DNA from: Pseudophaeomoniella oleicola
Taxonomy: Eukaryota > Ascomycota > Eurotiomycetes > Phaeomoniellales > Phaeomoniellaceae
Assembly: GCA_003868215.1 (NCBI GenBank)
Contig: QWDQ01000013.1
Location: forward strand, 372,001-436,000
Reading direction: 5' to 3'
DNA: 64,000 nt
Position numbers and translations under genes: made by a program. Below, piece after piece: positions 34,389 through 45,859 of this stretch. The notes below the pieces were generated by a model. The model saw nothing but the letters and a program-made list of their open reading frames with translations. It made no database searches and was not told the origin of the DNA. Positions within the stretch are counted from its first letter, which is position 1, and each line of letters begins with the position of its first letter.

Positions 34389-36536
34389 GATCGGGCGAAG
34401 ATCGTGAAAGAGCAACTCGCAAAGAAGACGCCGTGACTGCGAAGGGATCAAAGATAGATGTACATCAATGTCCTCGACTATCTGGAGCGCGATCACCAAT
34501 GATTTGCAAGAAACCGCCAATCCCTAGCGATGGGAGTCGATGGTCAACACCGTCGGTAACCACATAGAGCGCAAATAGCTGGCATGAAGAGCCTCAGTGT
34601 ATTACTAGACTTCGATGCTGCGAGTCTTCCGTGTATGCAGGAAGCTGTAGGCTCTGTCGGTCAGATGTAAGGAAGAAGCGAGAGAAATGGCCTGCGAACA
34701 ACAAATTCAGACACAAATTTGTTTCCGGAGAGATGTTGCATTAATGGTCCGCGCCTTTGACGTTTCAAGGTGGGCCTTTCAACCGGCTCCCAAAGGTTTG
34801 GGTTCAACTCTGGGAGAGATACGTAGTTCGGGGAATAGTGACGGCGAATACAGGGTCAAGACCGATTTCCGGCAGTCATCGACTTGTGAAAGGATGCAGA
34901 GGTCTCCCTAGCTACAAATGGACAGTGTTCACCGTGAAAGTTTGGGAAAGAAAGCTGCATGGACCGGATTGAGGTAAGCCTCCATGCGTTTATCGTAAGA
35001 AGTCCCATGCAAGGGAATGCTGGCCGCTGATAGCGGCGGGAATCTCATTTTGAGCGGGCCTTTGCTTTTCAGCCTCTTTTTCAGGGATGATGCAATAGAG
35101 CTCGCCGTGGTTGAACAAGAAGGCTAATGGTGGCCGCCTTGGATACCGTTGTAAAAAGGCCCATCTTGATCGAAAAAGGTACAGGGTCACTGCGCCCGCA
35201 TTGCGAGATGCCGCAAAACATCTCTTTTGAACAATGCGACCGCCGGGCATTACGAAGTACGATACGATAATAGCAATTCCTGAAGCTGCACCATAGGATG
35301 ACTGCAAGATGGTGCGTGCGGGCCACCAGTTGAGCAGGTCTGATAGAGTTTGGATAAGTGAGTGCTGTAGGTACGCTCATGAGTGGACGAGGATAGATGA
35401 AGTGTGTCTGTGCATTAGAGCTTTTTGTGGAAGCTACTATCGATATCCTATGCTGGTGATGCGATAGTCGCATCTCCGCAACGATAGTTCAAGATGAACA
35501 AGATGAAGAAAACGAACGGTTGATCGGCAGCATGGATTCCGGTATGGACAATCTGCTTGCGAATCATCGGTTTTCCTTTGCGGTGGGTCATTGAATTGCT
35601 GTTTGGCCTGCATCGTATCAACAGACATTTTTGGCCATTTTCGCCAAAGTTGACAGATCAATCTCAGGTTCAGTGTGAGCTGGTTTGCACCACTCATCTC
35701 GTCGTATAATTGATTCGTTCTTTTCCCTGTAAGCGAAGGGCCGACTTACTCGTCCATTTTCCATCCACACTCTTCCTGCCGTCATGTTCTTTTCCTTGCA
35801 TGATTCCGTGGCGTAAAATAGTCGGGAATGAGGACATTGGCTAATATAGTACGATGGGTCGAAGTACTGCAGGAACCTCACTGCATCTGTCATTGGACGA
35901 TGCGCCCCTGGGCAAGAACAGCCTGAGGCCTGCAGACAATGTAATCATCATCATATACGCGCCGCCCCTCATCCTCCTTGGTTTGAGTCATGCAAGTTGG
36001 TTGACGTGCAAAACAGCCATCGTGAGGAACCCCCCTTGCCTGCTCATGCTTACCGGTTTTTCCTTCCGGGTTGTCTGCTGTAGGTCGCAGATATATTACA
36101 ATTACAATTCCAAATTCCAATTGGCTCGAATCCAGAAAAGGCGTCTGGGTATTGGTCAACAACAACATCCATTTCTCTTTTCTTGGATGTCGAAAGTGAA
36201 GTCGGGTCGACTGCCTAAATTTTCGCTTGAGTTGTCGTGTCGATCTCTAAAATAGTCCCAGATAGTCCCGAGGGTCGAGAGGTCAGAGCTCAAGAACGGT
36301 GCTGTTCACTAAATTAGTAACCGGGTGCGCTTATATCGACTCGAATGGTAAAACAATAGTTGCACGACGTGCTCTTCAAGCACAATAGCCTCACAGTAGC
36401 CCAGTCATTAGTCGTCAGCCACATAAACAAGAAGACGGACCTGGCAGAATATCAAATGCTCTCAGCAGCTTACAACCCAGAAGTAACAAGGACGTCCATC
36501 AAGTCCAGTCCGGAGCTTCCAGGCTTGTTGCACCCC

Positions 36537-36564
36537 CATACATGGGTCACCATACATGGGTCAC
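36537..36564. repeat. Tandem duplication of a 14-mer
   Basis: CATACATGGGTCAC occurs twice without spacer. It could be a replication-slippage scar or a paired binding site. Confidence 0.7.
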
Positions 36565-37116
36565 ACCAATATACTGTAACTCATTTGCCCTTTGTCCGGC
36601 CCTCAGCCGTGGCCTGTACACAAGCTGAACGATCATGACTTTTTGCTGGTTCTTCTCCCTTATTCTTCCTCACCGCGGCGTTGTTGGCTGATCTGGCTGA
36701 GCTGGATCGACTGTTTACATCACCTATTCTATCGTTTACAGTTGCCAAACCCATAGCTTGTCCTCCACAGGCCTCGAGGCATACATGTAACTTTCCTTTC
36801 CTTCGACGGTTGACCGTTTGCAAATAGGCTCTTCTGCCGATCAAAGTCAGATACCTACCGAACTCGCCGACGAGCCGAGAAATATTACAGTGATTTCTTT
36901 GCTCAACAGGATTGGTGGGTGACGGCACCGAGAATCTCAAGGAGTAGATCTTCGTTTCTCACGGGAGAATGCCCAGCCGTCGATTCGAGGTGAGGACCTA
37001 TGTGTAGTACTTAGGCAGTCTCGGCAGGTATCTGATGCGTCTTCGATCAGAAATACTTGATCATCTGAATTTCGCGTCATTGTTGAGTTAAGTTCGGCGT
37101 ATTATCGTCGGATCGT

Positions 37117-37136
37117 CAGATCGTCGTGACGATCTG
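37117..37136. repeat. Short inverted repeat (9-bp stem, 2-base loop)
   Basis: CAGATCGTC, GT, GACGATCTG. The stem is perfect, but the two-base loop is too short for a stable hairpin without opening pairs, so a dimeric protein-binding site is equally likely. Confidence 0.55.
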
Positions 37137-37775
37137 GACACATGGCTATGGCTGCGTTCAACGATTGCCACGAAGTAACTCCCTGCATCAACGTGGACAT
37201 CCCCAGCCAACCGTGCAAACCGACTATCGCTTGCCTGTCTTCCGATCGTGCGTTATGCCATCGCTCATCAGGGTCCGAGTCTTGGGTGGACTCGACAGCA
37301 ATTGAAAAGGCAGCGTTTCGTGCCGTAATTTCGGCCTCACAGCCATGGCTCTTCGACCTTCATTCTCTTTTATGTTCTCCTAGACAGAGCAAAGTATTGT
37401 TTCGACATATGGCAAGTACAGATAGATAGGCTACTGAGGTTGTTTGGTGCCAGTAGTATCCAAGTGGTTTGGAGGGAAACGATATCGTGCCAAAGGCGAG
37501 TGGTTTGTATTCACCTTACCTCATCTTCCTGTTTGACTTGATATCCATCCTTTACACCTACCTCATGTCTAGCCTCTCTCTCTCTCCTTCGTCGCTTGTC
37601 TTATATCCAATATACACATTACCTGAGTCGATCTCAGCTTCCTCTGACGACCCCAACAATCCCTCCATCCCTCCTGCTCCTCTCTCCTCCCCTTGAATAG
37701 TTACAGCACAGCAACAGCAACAGCACTTCGCCATTCCATCCCATTACCAATACTCCCAAAAAGAAAGAAGAGAAT

Positions 37776-38048
37776 ATGAAAACTCCCTCCCACCACTCAT
37801 TCTCCACCCTCCCCTCAAAGACAAGCCCAAAGCGATCCCTCTCAACACCCTCGCCTTCCATCCTTCCCCTTCAGGACATCGAAAACCCTTACGAATCAAT
37901 AGCAACATGCCTAGGTAGGTTCCTGCATATAAACCTACCAACCAACCATACTTCACTCCTACCACCATCCCAGCCTAGTATCCGATCATACTGTTACCAT
38001 TTCTCTGCTAGTATGGAAACATATGAATCTACAGGATGGTGTGCCTAG
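37776..38048 (+). CDS. Possible small protein, unassigned
   Basis: A 90-codon frame with an ATG at 37776, preceded by a long pyrimidine-rich leader like that of many fungal promoters. The N-terminal 47 residues are Ser/Thr/Pro-rich and basic (KTSPKRSLSTPSPSILPLQ). A GTAGGT at about 37915 could be a splice donor, so only the first part may be coding. I do not recognise it; it may be no gene at all. Confidence 0.2.
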   Translation: MKTPSHHSFSTLPSKTSPKRSLSTPSPSILPLQDIENPYESIATCLGRFLHINLPTNHTSLLPPSQPSIRSYCYHFSASMETYESTGWCA

Positions 38049-38868
38049 CTAAGTAGACGAGTAAAGAATCGGTCATTATGATGAGTCGATACGTCAGGTT
38101 TATGGAGAGCGAGTGAGCAGGTTAGATGGGTAGATAGATATAGCATAGGTAGGCGACTAGGTTGATCTTGAGAGCTTATGTAAGTGTCGTTTTGGGTCAA
38201 GACAAAAGAAACTGATTTTACGAGTTCCCCATCCATGCCTGTTCGCATTGTCAACGTCTTCATGTTTGCTATAACGTCCATGAGTGCTACCTCTCTCTCT
38301 CTTCCCCATACAATGAATCCTTGTATCAATTCAGACCAGAGCGGGGTGATGCTTATGCTTGAAGGAATGCCTCCCAAGATATTGCGCCCCCCGGTTGTGA
38401 TACCGCTTTCGAAATGGATAGATTTCCCACGTACTCCGCTTTCCTCCAAACTCCTATTACTTTCCGTCCAGTCGAGCCTCTTCCAAATCGAACGTCTCAC
38501 ATGCCTTCTGTACAGTTCATTCGGTTTGAGTGTTGGTGACGTGGAAGGGGGGCCTTTGAGAAGGGATGTGTGAACCCCGAAATGTGCTTCTGAGGGGGCA
38601 CGTTGTGGATAGACAACCCGTGATCGCTCTCTGTCCTTTCAGCGTAGCTAATCCGACAACCTGCCAAAGATAGTTCTTCTGGTGCACGTAGGCCAGATAT
38701 AAGAGTGCTAGGACGGCGGTAAATGAGATACCCATTGTATAGTAACCGGTCTCATCCTTTGATGACTTCGCATCCAATCCGCAGTTTAGGAATACGACGC
38801 CAACGTGCTACAGATGTCCCATGGCATCTGCTCGTCCGCATCGCAAAATATGCACGGTGCCCTGCATT

Positions 38869-40206
38869 TCAATCCACCTTCCAATGTCCTCCATCAATGT
38901 CATCTTCCTTACCTAACCACAGCTCTACAGCGTATAAACCCATCGTCCCGGCCAAGTTAATCCATTTCCAGAGATTGCCATCAACAATGCTGGGCTGACT
39001 ACTACCGTTCCACCAGGAGGTAACACCTCCTACTATTCCAGCATCAGCCCCGATTGTAGTTGCAAAGTGTTGCATCAGTAAACTGGTGTACACTGCAATC
39101 AAGATGCTTGGAGAAAACCAAGACAAGAATGCCAGAAATTGGTTTGCGCCATTCGTATCTTCAAGACTAGGCTCCTTGCTCAGGCCTTGAGCACCGGACT
39201 CGTTGACAGCGGGTATGATACGAGTCGCAGCATAGAGGACAAACAGGCGATAGGCGAGAGAGATGACCACACTTGGGGTGACCGTGGCAAAGGCTGCTGT
39301 TAAGAAGTTGAAGGCTGCCAAGATTGTAGAGGGAAGGGTTGATAGTGCGTGAATAAGAGTTGTGTATGAAGCCATGATTATCGGAGGAAAAGGGGGGAAG
39401 TCGGCCGAAGGCTGGACAGGAGCTTCAGTTGCGGAAGTTGGATGTGAGGGTTGGAAGTCGGTGAAAATCTGATATATGCAAAGGACAATGTATGCCAGCA
39501 GTAGTGATGACTCGACAACATTACCACGCCCAGAGACCACACCCCAAGCGCAAAGGAAGAACGCACTTGCGATGGCCACCCCAATCAGAAGCGCATCAAC
39601 GTGGGATATGTCAGGGAAATGGAGTACTCTCCAGAGGAAGTACAGTGAACTCGAGATGAAGGAAGCAGAGAACACCAAAAGTCCGATCATCCAACTATCA
39701 CTCCTTTCTCCACGATTGACAAGCCATCGGGTGAGTTGTCCAGCAGCCTGTATGACGAGAAGGCTACAGAACCCCTCAATCAATTGAAAAACAGGGGTTG
39801 ACCATCGAAGGAATTTGTCCCATGCCCCAATTGTCAGAGATTCAACTAGGCCACTAGGCCCAAACAGCCACTCTCTGATAGACGCGTTCTTCTCTCTGTG
39901 TCCATTGAAGGTTCTTTCAATCCACCCACCCGCCTCTCCTTCGTCCGAGAATCGACCCAGTGTCCAGATGAGCAGTGAGGGTACAATTAGCCATTGAGAT
40001 AGCTTGATCATCTGTACCAGCGTGTATCTGAAACGAGAATGATCGGGTGTCGTCAGTCGTAGGAAAGAGAAGCCGAAATAAAAGGTTGCAAGCGACAGGG
40101 AAAAGGCAAGCCCACAAGTCCGACCACCCACATCGAAAGCGAGGGGTATCGCGAGGATGATGACCGTGAGAAAGGTGATCGACGAGACGACCCTGAAGAA
40201 GAACAT
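38869..40206 (-). CDS. ICE2: ICE2 family ER membrane protein
   Basis: Single exon. The ATG at 40206 gives 445 aa starting MFFFRVVSSITFLTVI; the frame extends further upstream but without an ATG. The protein is strongly hydrophobic with about eight to ten predicted membrane spans. It shows the ICE2 hallmark blocks PLAFDVGGRTCGLAFSLSLA, FLRWSTPVFQLIEGFCSLLV, IQAAGQLTRWLVNRGE and SLLLAYIVLCIYQIFTDFQP. In yeast Ice2 is an ER protein involved in cortical ER inheritance, ER-plasma membrane contacts and membrane-lipid supply by restraining the Pah1 phosphatase activator Nem1-Spo7. The C-terminus (WKWINLAGTMGLYAVELWLG) ends in a short acidic cytosolic tail. Length and topology are normal for the filamentous-fungal family. 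Confidence 0.9.
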   Translation of the reverse strand: MFFFRVVSSITFLTVIILAIPLAFDVGGRTCGLAFSLSLATFYFGFSFLRLTTPDHSRFRYTLVQMIKLSQWLIVPSLLIWTLGRFSDEGEAGGWIERTFNGHREKNASIREWLFGPSGLVESLTIGAWDKFLRWSTPVFQLIEGFCSLLVIQAAGQLTRWLVNRGERSDSWMIGLLVFSASFISSSLYFLWRVLHFPDISHVDALLIGVAIASAFFLCAWGVVSGRGNVVESSLLLAYIVLCIYQIFTDFQPSHPTSATEAPVQPSADFPPFPPIIMASYTTLIHALSTLPSTILAAFNFLTAAFATVTPSVVISLAYRLFVLYAATRIIPAVNESGAQGLSKEPSLEDTNGANQFLAFLSWFSPSILIAVYTSLLMQHFATTIGADAGIVGGVTSWWNGSSQPSIVDGNLWKWINLAGTMGLYAVELWLGKEDDIDGGHWKVD

Positions 40207-41399
40207 GGGCGCGGTCGACGCTGCAGCGGCGTGCCTTTCTCTGGCCGGATAGCTGTCGCGCAGCAAGGCGGTAGAGGAAGGTTGTGATTTTGTTGTCGTA
40301 CTGTCTTCTCTTCGTGATGGCCCCGCGCCGTGCAGAACCCAAAGTACACCGCGAGCTGCGGAGTACTCTCGAAAGCGATGAGTGTGCTGGTGAATTTATG
40401 ACCAAAATTGACGTGTCTGGTATGGCTGTCGCGTCAAAGGGCCAGCTGGTAGCGTCATCTGGTTTCTCTCCAAGATTTCCGTAGAGGTCAACAACATCCA
40501 GACGTGACGGTGAGTGCGAGAACCAAAATTTTCCTGTTGCTTTTCTTTTCGTATTAGATTGACGTTGTAGTGGATAGTGATCTTGACGGACGTCGGGCCT
40601 CGATTGGTCTGGAATCGGTGTTGCGACTAATTGTCGCGTGCTTTCGCTTCCAGGATTTTTCCCTGGTGCGGTTGCCCCCTGGTCAACCAAGGCCTTTGGA
40701 GCGGGACGATCGATCTTTGGGGCTTAGGATGAGAGCACGGTGCAGAGTCTCACTCAGCGGTGAAAGAGGCAAAGACAGTAAACAGTGAAAGAAGAATGCA
40801 AAAGTCTAGGGAGACGTCAATAAGTACAAGTAGGGTTCGACATGTTTATGGAACACAGATACTGATGGCTTTGAATGTATCTTCATGTGATAGACATATT
40901 CACTTTTCTGTCATGACACCAGTTGGACAGGCAGAAAGCGAAGCTGGAAAGGGACCATTTAGGCATTCAAAGTTTCGGGCATGACGAACGGGATGGTGCC
41001 TAAGGATCCCCTACGGAGATCTCTTCTTGGGTGCTGCTAGGTCATTTCCTTAACTAGGGGTCTACTAAGTAAAGTACTACGTAGTACAGTAACTCTTGTC
41101 TGATCCAGAACCAATCTTTAACCAATCCGCTTTGTGACATTGATGAGGTACCTCGCTTTAACCTTTCCAAGGGCCTTTCGACCCCGTCAAGTTCTGATCT
41201 CCACCGAGGAAGCAATTGTCATTGTATGCTGTTTTAGATTTTTGAAGCAAGGCAATTACTGAAAAGAAAGGATTCAGTCTCGAGTATCAACTTGTTACTG
41301 TCAGTGTGCGCATAGACACTTGTGCTTATCACTGTCATTCAGGCTGTTCCCTTTCGCCTCAGACAATTCCTCTTGCGCATGCTCTTACGATTTTTCAAG
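40207..41399. other. Divergent intergenic region, ICE2 / MYG1
   Basis: Contains both promoters. A 14-bp perfect palindrome at 41074-41087 is annotated separately. Short frames here (for example 40570-40788 plus) have no recognisable product. Confidence 0.4.
41074..41087. repeat. GTACTACGTAGTAC perfect 14-bp palindrome
   Basis: Lies about 310 bases upstream of the MYG1 start. It shares its TACTACGTAGTA core with sites at 19751 and 61253. Confidence 0.6.
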
Positions 41400-42532
41400 A
41401 TGTCTACAGAAATTGCGACAAAACGGCTCAAGACTTCAGCACCGTTGATTGGTACTCACAAGTAAGTGGTCTATCATGTTTGTCTGGCGTTTATGTGCGC
41501 TAATCATAAGTCAACAGTGGCCACTTTCATGCGGACGAAGCACTTGCAGTCTATATGTTGCGCATGCTCCCTGACTATGCGTCGTCAACCCTCGTCCGGA
41601 CGAGAGACTCCGCGGTCCTAGAGACATGCCACACGGTAGTCGACGTAGGCGGTGAGTACGATGCCTCAAAGAACAGATATGACCACCATCAGAGGACGTT
41701 TGACACAACATTTCCCGGCCATGCAACCAAACTGTCCTCAGCTGGTTTAGTCTATATGCATTTTGGCAAGGCGGTCATTGCGCAGCACACAAAGTTGCCA
41801 GTCGACCATTCTGATGTTGAACTGCTCTACCAGAAGCTTTATGATGATTTTGTTGAAGCGGTTGATGCGAATGATAACGGGGTCTCCAAATATGATTCGA
41901 AGAAGCTTGAAGAAGCTCATATTCAACCAAGGTTCAAAGATGGAGGTGTTACATTGGCTAGTCTGGTGGGAGACTTGAATCACGACGACCCGTTGGGGGC
42001 TCCTTCTCGAGCGAGCCCAGATCAACCACAGGCGGAGGAAGATTATCGATTCGGTCAAGCTTCTAGCTTGATGGGCAATTCTTTCTTGCGAAAGCTGCAC
42101 GGCGCGGCAACGGCGTGGTTGCCTGCCAGAGCAACCGTGAAGGAAGCTTTCAAAACTCGCTTTAGCAATCATCCCTCTGGGAAATTACTGGTGCTTCCAC
42201 GGGCCGGTATCCCATGGAAAGAGCATCTGTACAATCTCGAAGAGACTGATGGTGTGTCGGACGATCAGAAGTTGATATACGTTCTGTATCCAGAAAAGGA
42301 GGAGCCAGACTCAAAATGGAGAATCCAAGCCGTGTCGAAGGACGCTAGTAGCTTCGAAAGCAGAAAAGCACTCCCAGAAGCATGGAGAGGTGTACGTGAC
42401 GCCGAACTTGATGCTCTACTTGGAAGCGACGTTGAGGATGGAGCCATATTTGTCCATGCGAGTGGCTTCATTGGAGGACATAAGACTGAGATTGGAGCGA
42501 GGAAAATGGCTGCTATTGCTTTGGACTTGTGA
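41400..42532 (+). CDS. MYG1: MYG1 family DHH-type exonuclease/phosphoesterase
   Basis: Exons 41400-41461 and 41518-42532 give 358 aa. The 56-nt intron interrupts the conserved block, and the join reads IGTHNGHFHADEALAVYML. Metal-binding motifs of the DHH superfamily are visible: HFHADEA (about 23-29), VVDVGGEYD (about 61-69) and YDHHQRTF (about 75-82). The C-terminal half (LLVLPRAGIPWKEHL, VSKDASSFESRKALPEAWRG, FVHASGFIGGHKT) is the typical MYG1 extension. Mammalian MYG1 is a 3'-5' RNA exonuclease of nucleus and mitochondria. The short N-terminus (MSTEIATKRLKTSAPL) has some basic character but no clear presequence, so localisation is open. Confidence 0.92.
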
Positions 42533-43373
42533 ACTTGAGCTCTTATGAACCTCTCATGGACCGATGTTCCGCCAAGGACTGGCATGGTCTGTTGTTGGAT
42601 CATGCTCTACCCACAAATGAGGAGCTTCACAGAATGGGCCGACCAAGCACCAGGCGCTATTGAAACATCGTCGCCACTGTCGTCTCCTGGACGTCTCCTG
42701 ACAACGAGGGCCACATATACTCAAAGACCTGTTGGCGCATCAGGCTCGTCTCGAGAGATGATGAGCGCAAGCTTCAAGACGTTTATTATCTCTTCCTGTG
42801 GCCCTTAAGCAACCAGTGGCTCGCGATGGATCGTCAGAGGTTCGGCTCCGGTGCACGTTCTAAAACAGAAGTCATCGCATGCAATCCACATCATTTCAGA
42901 AACACGGCCCATTTCATCCTTATGATCACAAGCCGTAAGAGTCGTCGTGGAGAGCGAACTGCTAAATTGTCGACAAAAGCACGAGAATTAAAATAAGAGA
43001 CTCAAAATTCGAAACCTTCGTCTCCTTCGTTCTATCTAAGCCACAAGTATGAAAGCAGCCATCTCTGCCCCCACAGCTCATCTACCAGCTAAAATGTGAG
43101 TATGGCCGTAGACATCTCGTAATATAGTTGTCATCTTATGCTGAGTACTAATCGTTCGATATCGCATCTTAACCCCCGTTGAGGCTTTGCCTGTTCCTGA
43201 GATATGATCTTCCCCACATACGTCACTCACAACGCTCAAGCAGAGGGTTTGTCGTCACGTCAAGATACGTCTCTCCCTTGTGAAAACCATGAAACTTATC
43301 TATTTCTTGTCATCACTTGTGTGAACCGTTCGAATACAAGTGTTTAAAAAAACCTCGCCTTACTGACATCAAA
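42533..43373. other. Intergenic, tandem genes
   Basis: The 3' flank of MYG1 and the promoter of the short-chain dehydrogenase. A short spliced-looking motif around 43050-43110 (an ATG followed by GTGAGT) is probably leader sequence. Nothing else was recognised. Confidence 0.3.
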
Positions 43374-44308
43374 ATGGCATCTACTCACGATCTCAAGATT
43401 GCGAATCTCTTCAGGTTGGATGGCTTCGTTTGCTTGATTACGGGTGGAGGTACTGGTATAGGCTTGATGGCTGCCCAGGCATTAGCAGCAAATGGTATGC
43501 TTTCGCAGACACTTCCAAGACCTTCACTGCTTACTAAATGTTTGAAGGAGCAAAGGTATATATTACCGGACGACGGGAGGATGTTCTCAAAAATGCAGCC
43601 AAGACACACTCGCCAGACCCCAACGAATCGGGTACTGGCCAGATCATCCCGACGAGCCCGTGCGATGTGAGATCGAAAGAAGATCTTGATCAGTTATACG
43701 CGGAAATCTCGGGCAAAGAAAAGTACCTGTCATTGCTCATTGCTGCAGCTGGTGTTCCCGGCCCCAAGGCACCACCAGAATCCGACAACGCTGCTGAACT
43801 CAAGAAGCAGCTATGGAGCAAAGAGACGCCGGAAGACTGGAACGAGACGTACAATTCTGACGTAACATCGGTATATTTCACTACTGTTGCTTTCCTACCA
43901 TTGCTGGCCGCTGCTCCTTCGGACCATACGTCTTCAGTCATCGTGATATCCAGCATGTCAGGTTTGATGCGTCATGCTCAGGGCCATTTCGCATATAACG
44001 CTGCCAAAGGAGCAACTGCCCACCTATCAAAGCTCATGTCTAGGGAGTTTGCCCCCACAGGCGTTAGGATCAACAGCATCGCTCCAGGATACTTCCCTTC
44101 AGAAATGACAATGAAAGAGTCAGATGAGAGGAATAAGGCACACATGCCAGACGAGAAGGTTCAAGACAAAGGGCACTCTGTTCCAGCCGGAAGAGCAGGA
44201 AAGGATGAAGAGATGGCCATGGCTGTTTGTTTCCTCTCGAGATGTGGATACCTGAATGGTCAGGTCATAAGTCTTGATGGAGGTGTTCTGAACGAAGTGG
44301 GTTCATGA
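43374..44308 (+). CDS. Short-chain dehydrogenase/reductase (classical SDR)
   Basis: Exons 43374-43494 and 43548-44308 give 293 aa. The intron has a GTATGC donor and a perfect TACTAA branch site 10-15 bases before the acceptor. The NAD(P)-binding motif TGGGTGIG is at residues 23-30 and continues over the splice site into AANGAKVYITGRRED. A basic residue after the second strand (GRR) suggests NADPH preference. Other SDR signatures are AAAGVPGPK, a catalytic Ser in VISSMSG, the Tyr-x3-Lys in FAYNAAKGA, and RINSIAPGYFPSEM. It resembles fungal proteins annotated as RhlG-like 3-oxoacyl-ACP reductases, but SDR substrates cannot be read from sequence. The C-terminus SLDGGVLNEVGS is normal. Confidence 0.9.
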
Positions 44309-45859
44309 TTGCGATGATGGCGTCGAGTCAGCTTGAGAGCACCGACTATGATCGGTTGTTGCCTCCGTCGATGATTAACACCGGTACGGGAAGTTACGCA
44401 CGGTTCTCTGAGGAGGAAATGTTTGCTATGATTGTTGAACAGACTGGTAGTGGCATCTTCACCTCAAGGCACCGTGCGGCATAAAGTATAACAGTGAATT
44501 ATCTCTTCAGCATCGTGTGTTGCCATCTGAGTTCTTCCAGCACACTTTACAACTTCTATGACGGCACGATCGAGTACTCATGACACCAGCCTTGGCTTGC
44601 CAAAGGATCAGTCGTAATGACAGGGGTGTCCCAGAACATTCACAGGACAGCCACCAGCATTGGTAAACCCTTCAGGTAGATAGACAAAAGCCGCGTGAGT
44701 AACTAATACATATTTCCCTGATCGAATGAGTTTCAGAAGCAAAGAATCAGGCATGTCAAACATCCCCAAGTCCAGATTTCGTCCAGCGATTTGGTTCCTC
44801 GCCCGAAGTGTCTCAGCAATAGAAAGGCAGCTGTCCCACCCTCTTCGATATAGGCCTGGCTAACACACCTTGATACATCTCCGATTGCTCATTTGTGATT
44901 TCTTCGGGACTGGATGTCGCTTCCGGCGTCATCTGTGTGATTAGTGCATATGTCATGACTTTGGACAGATGCGATATTATATGCTTCGAATAGGGGAAAT
45001 CAAAATCGTGGATGTAATTGACAAGCAGAGTTCCACCACCTGACATCGGAGTGGTCTTGCTCCCATTGACTTTGGTTTCTAGTATATTGAAAGGCTGAAG
45101 AATAAGTCGATCCTTGTGCACCGCAATCTCCGTTGAGCCAGAGGTTCGGGAGATGTGTATCGATTCGCCAAGGACGGTGTTCTTCCACGACAGCGCGTGT
45201 ATGCCTACCTCCTTACCTTATTATCACCTATCAAAGTTCTGGTATAGTTCGCACTCAGGACTGTGCGTCACACAATCTCGTTGTTGTACTGCTCTCGCTA
45301 TTGTGAAGCAGCAAGATAAAGCAGGTTGCATACAGCAGATGCCAACAGGGTAAGACGTTGTCACTACGGATGTCGAAGGCGTCGTTAGCGCCCTCAAATG
45401 CCGCTGCCCACCAAAATGTGTCCGCACTGATCGGCATCCACAACGCACGGCGATGCAGCTTGTGGCCACACAGGCATTGACCTACGGACTTTGGTGGACA
45501 CATCACAAACCTATCGTCGACGCCTCCTGCAAGCCATTGGCGATTCTACCAGTTCTCCCCTGGTACATCCTGCATATACATCTTGCCCTAAGGCAGTTGA
45601 TATGCGGACTCCGTGTTTATCCCAGATTCGACTGGCCAATGAGGAACAGCATTCTGTAAACATCGAAGCAGCTATCATCTGATGTTGAGGAAGGACTTGG
45701 TGAGTACGAAATGAGATATAGGATGGCTCGCGTACCAGCGAGTCAACCCATGGTTATTGTTTTCCATCCTCACCTTCGTTCCTCTTCTCTGTATACCCGT
45801 ATGTTGCATATAATTTACAGTGCTCAACTAGGGTACCAATTTTCCCTTCAGTCGTTACC
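44309..45859. other. Intergenic, about 1.5 kb
   Basis: The 3' flank of the SDR gene and the promoter of the tyrosinase. It holds one unassigned minus-strand open frame (44813-45214, listed separately). A CATATAATTT element at about 45806-45815 lies some 50 bases before the tyrosinase ATG and could be its TATA box (inference). Confidence 0.35.
44813..45214 (-). other. Unassigned open frame, possible exon or gene remnant
   Basis: A 133-codon frame ending at a stop at 44813 and open up to a stop just upstream of 45214. It has no ATG in its first half, so if real it would be the last exon of a spliced gene; AAGGAGGTAG at its upstream end contains possible acceptor AGs. Amino-acid content is protein-like (ESIHISRTSGSTEIAVHKDR; GGGTLLVNYIHDFDFPYSKH). 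I found no upstream exon that joins convincingly. It may be a decayed gene or chance. Confidence 0.2.

Larger units (their letters stand above)
34389..38868. other. 4.5 kb gene-poor region
   Basis: Between the MHYT gene (its promoter at the left end) and the 3' end of ICE2. Many short frames occur but none carries a family signature. Distinct small features are a 14-bp tandem duplication at 36537-36564, a 9-bp-stem inverted repeat at 37117-37136, a pyrimidine-rich stretch (37560-37700) and a 90-codon plus-strand frame at 37776. No transposon ends or reverse-transcriptase motifs were seen. Confidence 0.4.

Noticed and set aside
34990-35307. 105-codon minus-strand frame upstream of the MHYT gene
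   Set aside because: No family features, and it overlaps another similar-length frame. Not supported as a gene.
38517-38777. 86-codon minus-strand frame with one hydrophobic segment just downstream of ICE2
   Set aside because: It has only a late internal ATG and no family resemblance, and it probably lies in the ICE2 3' region.
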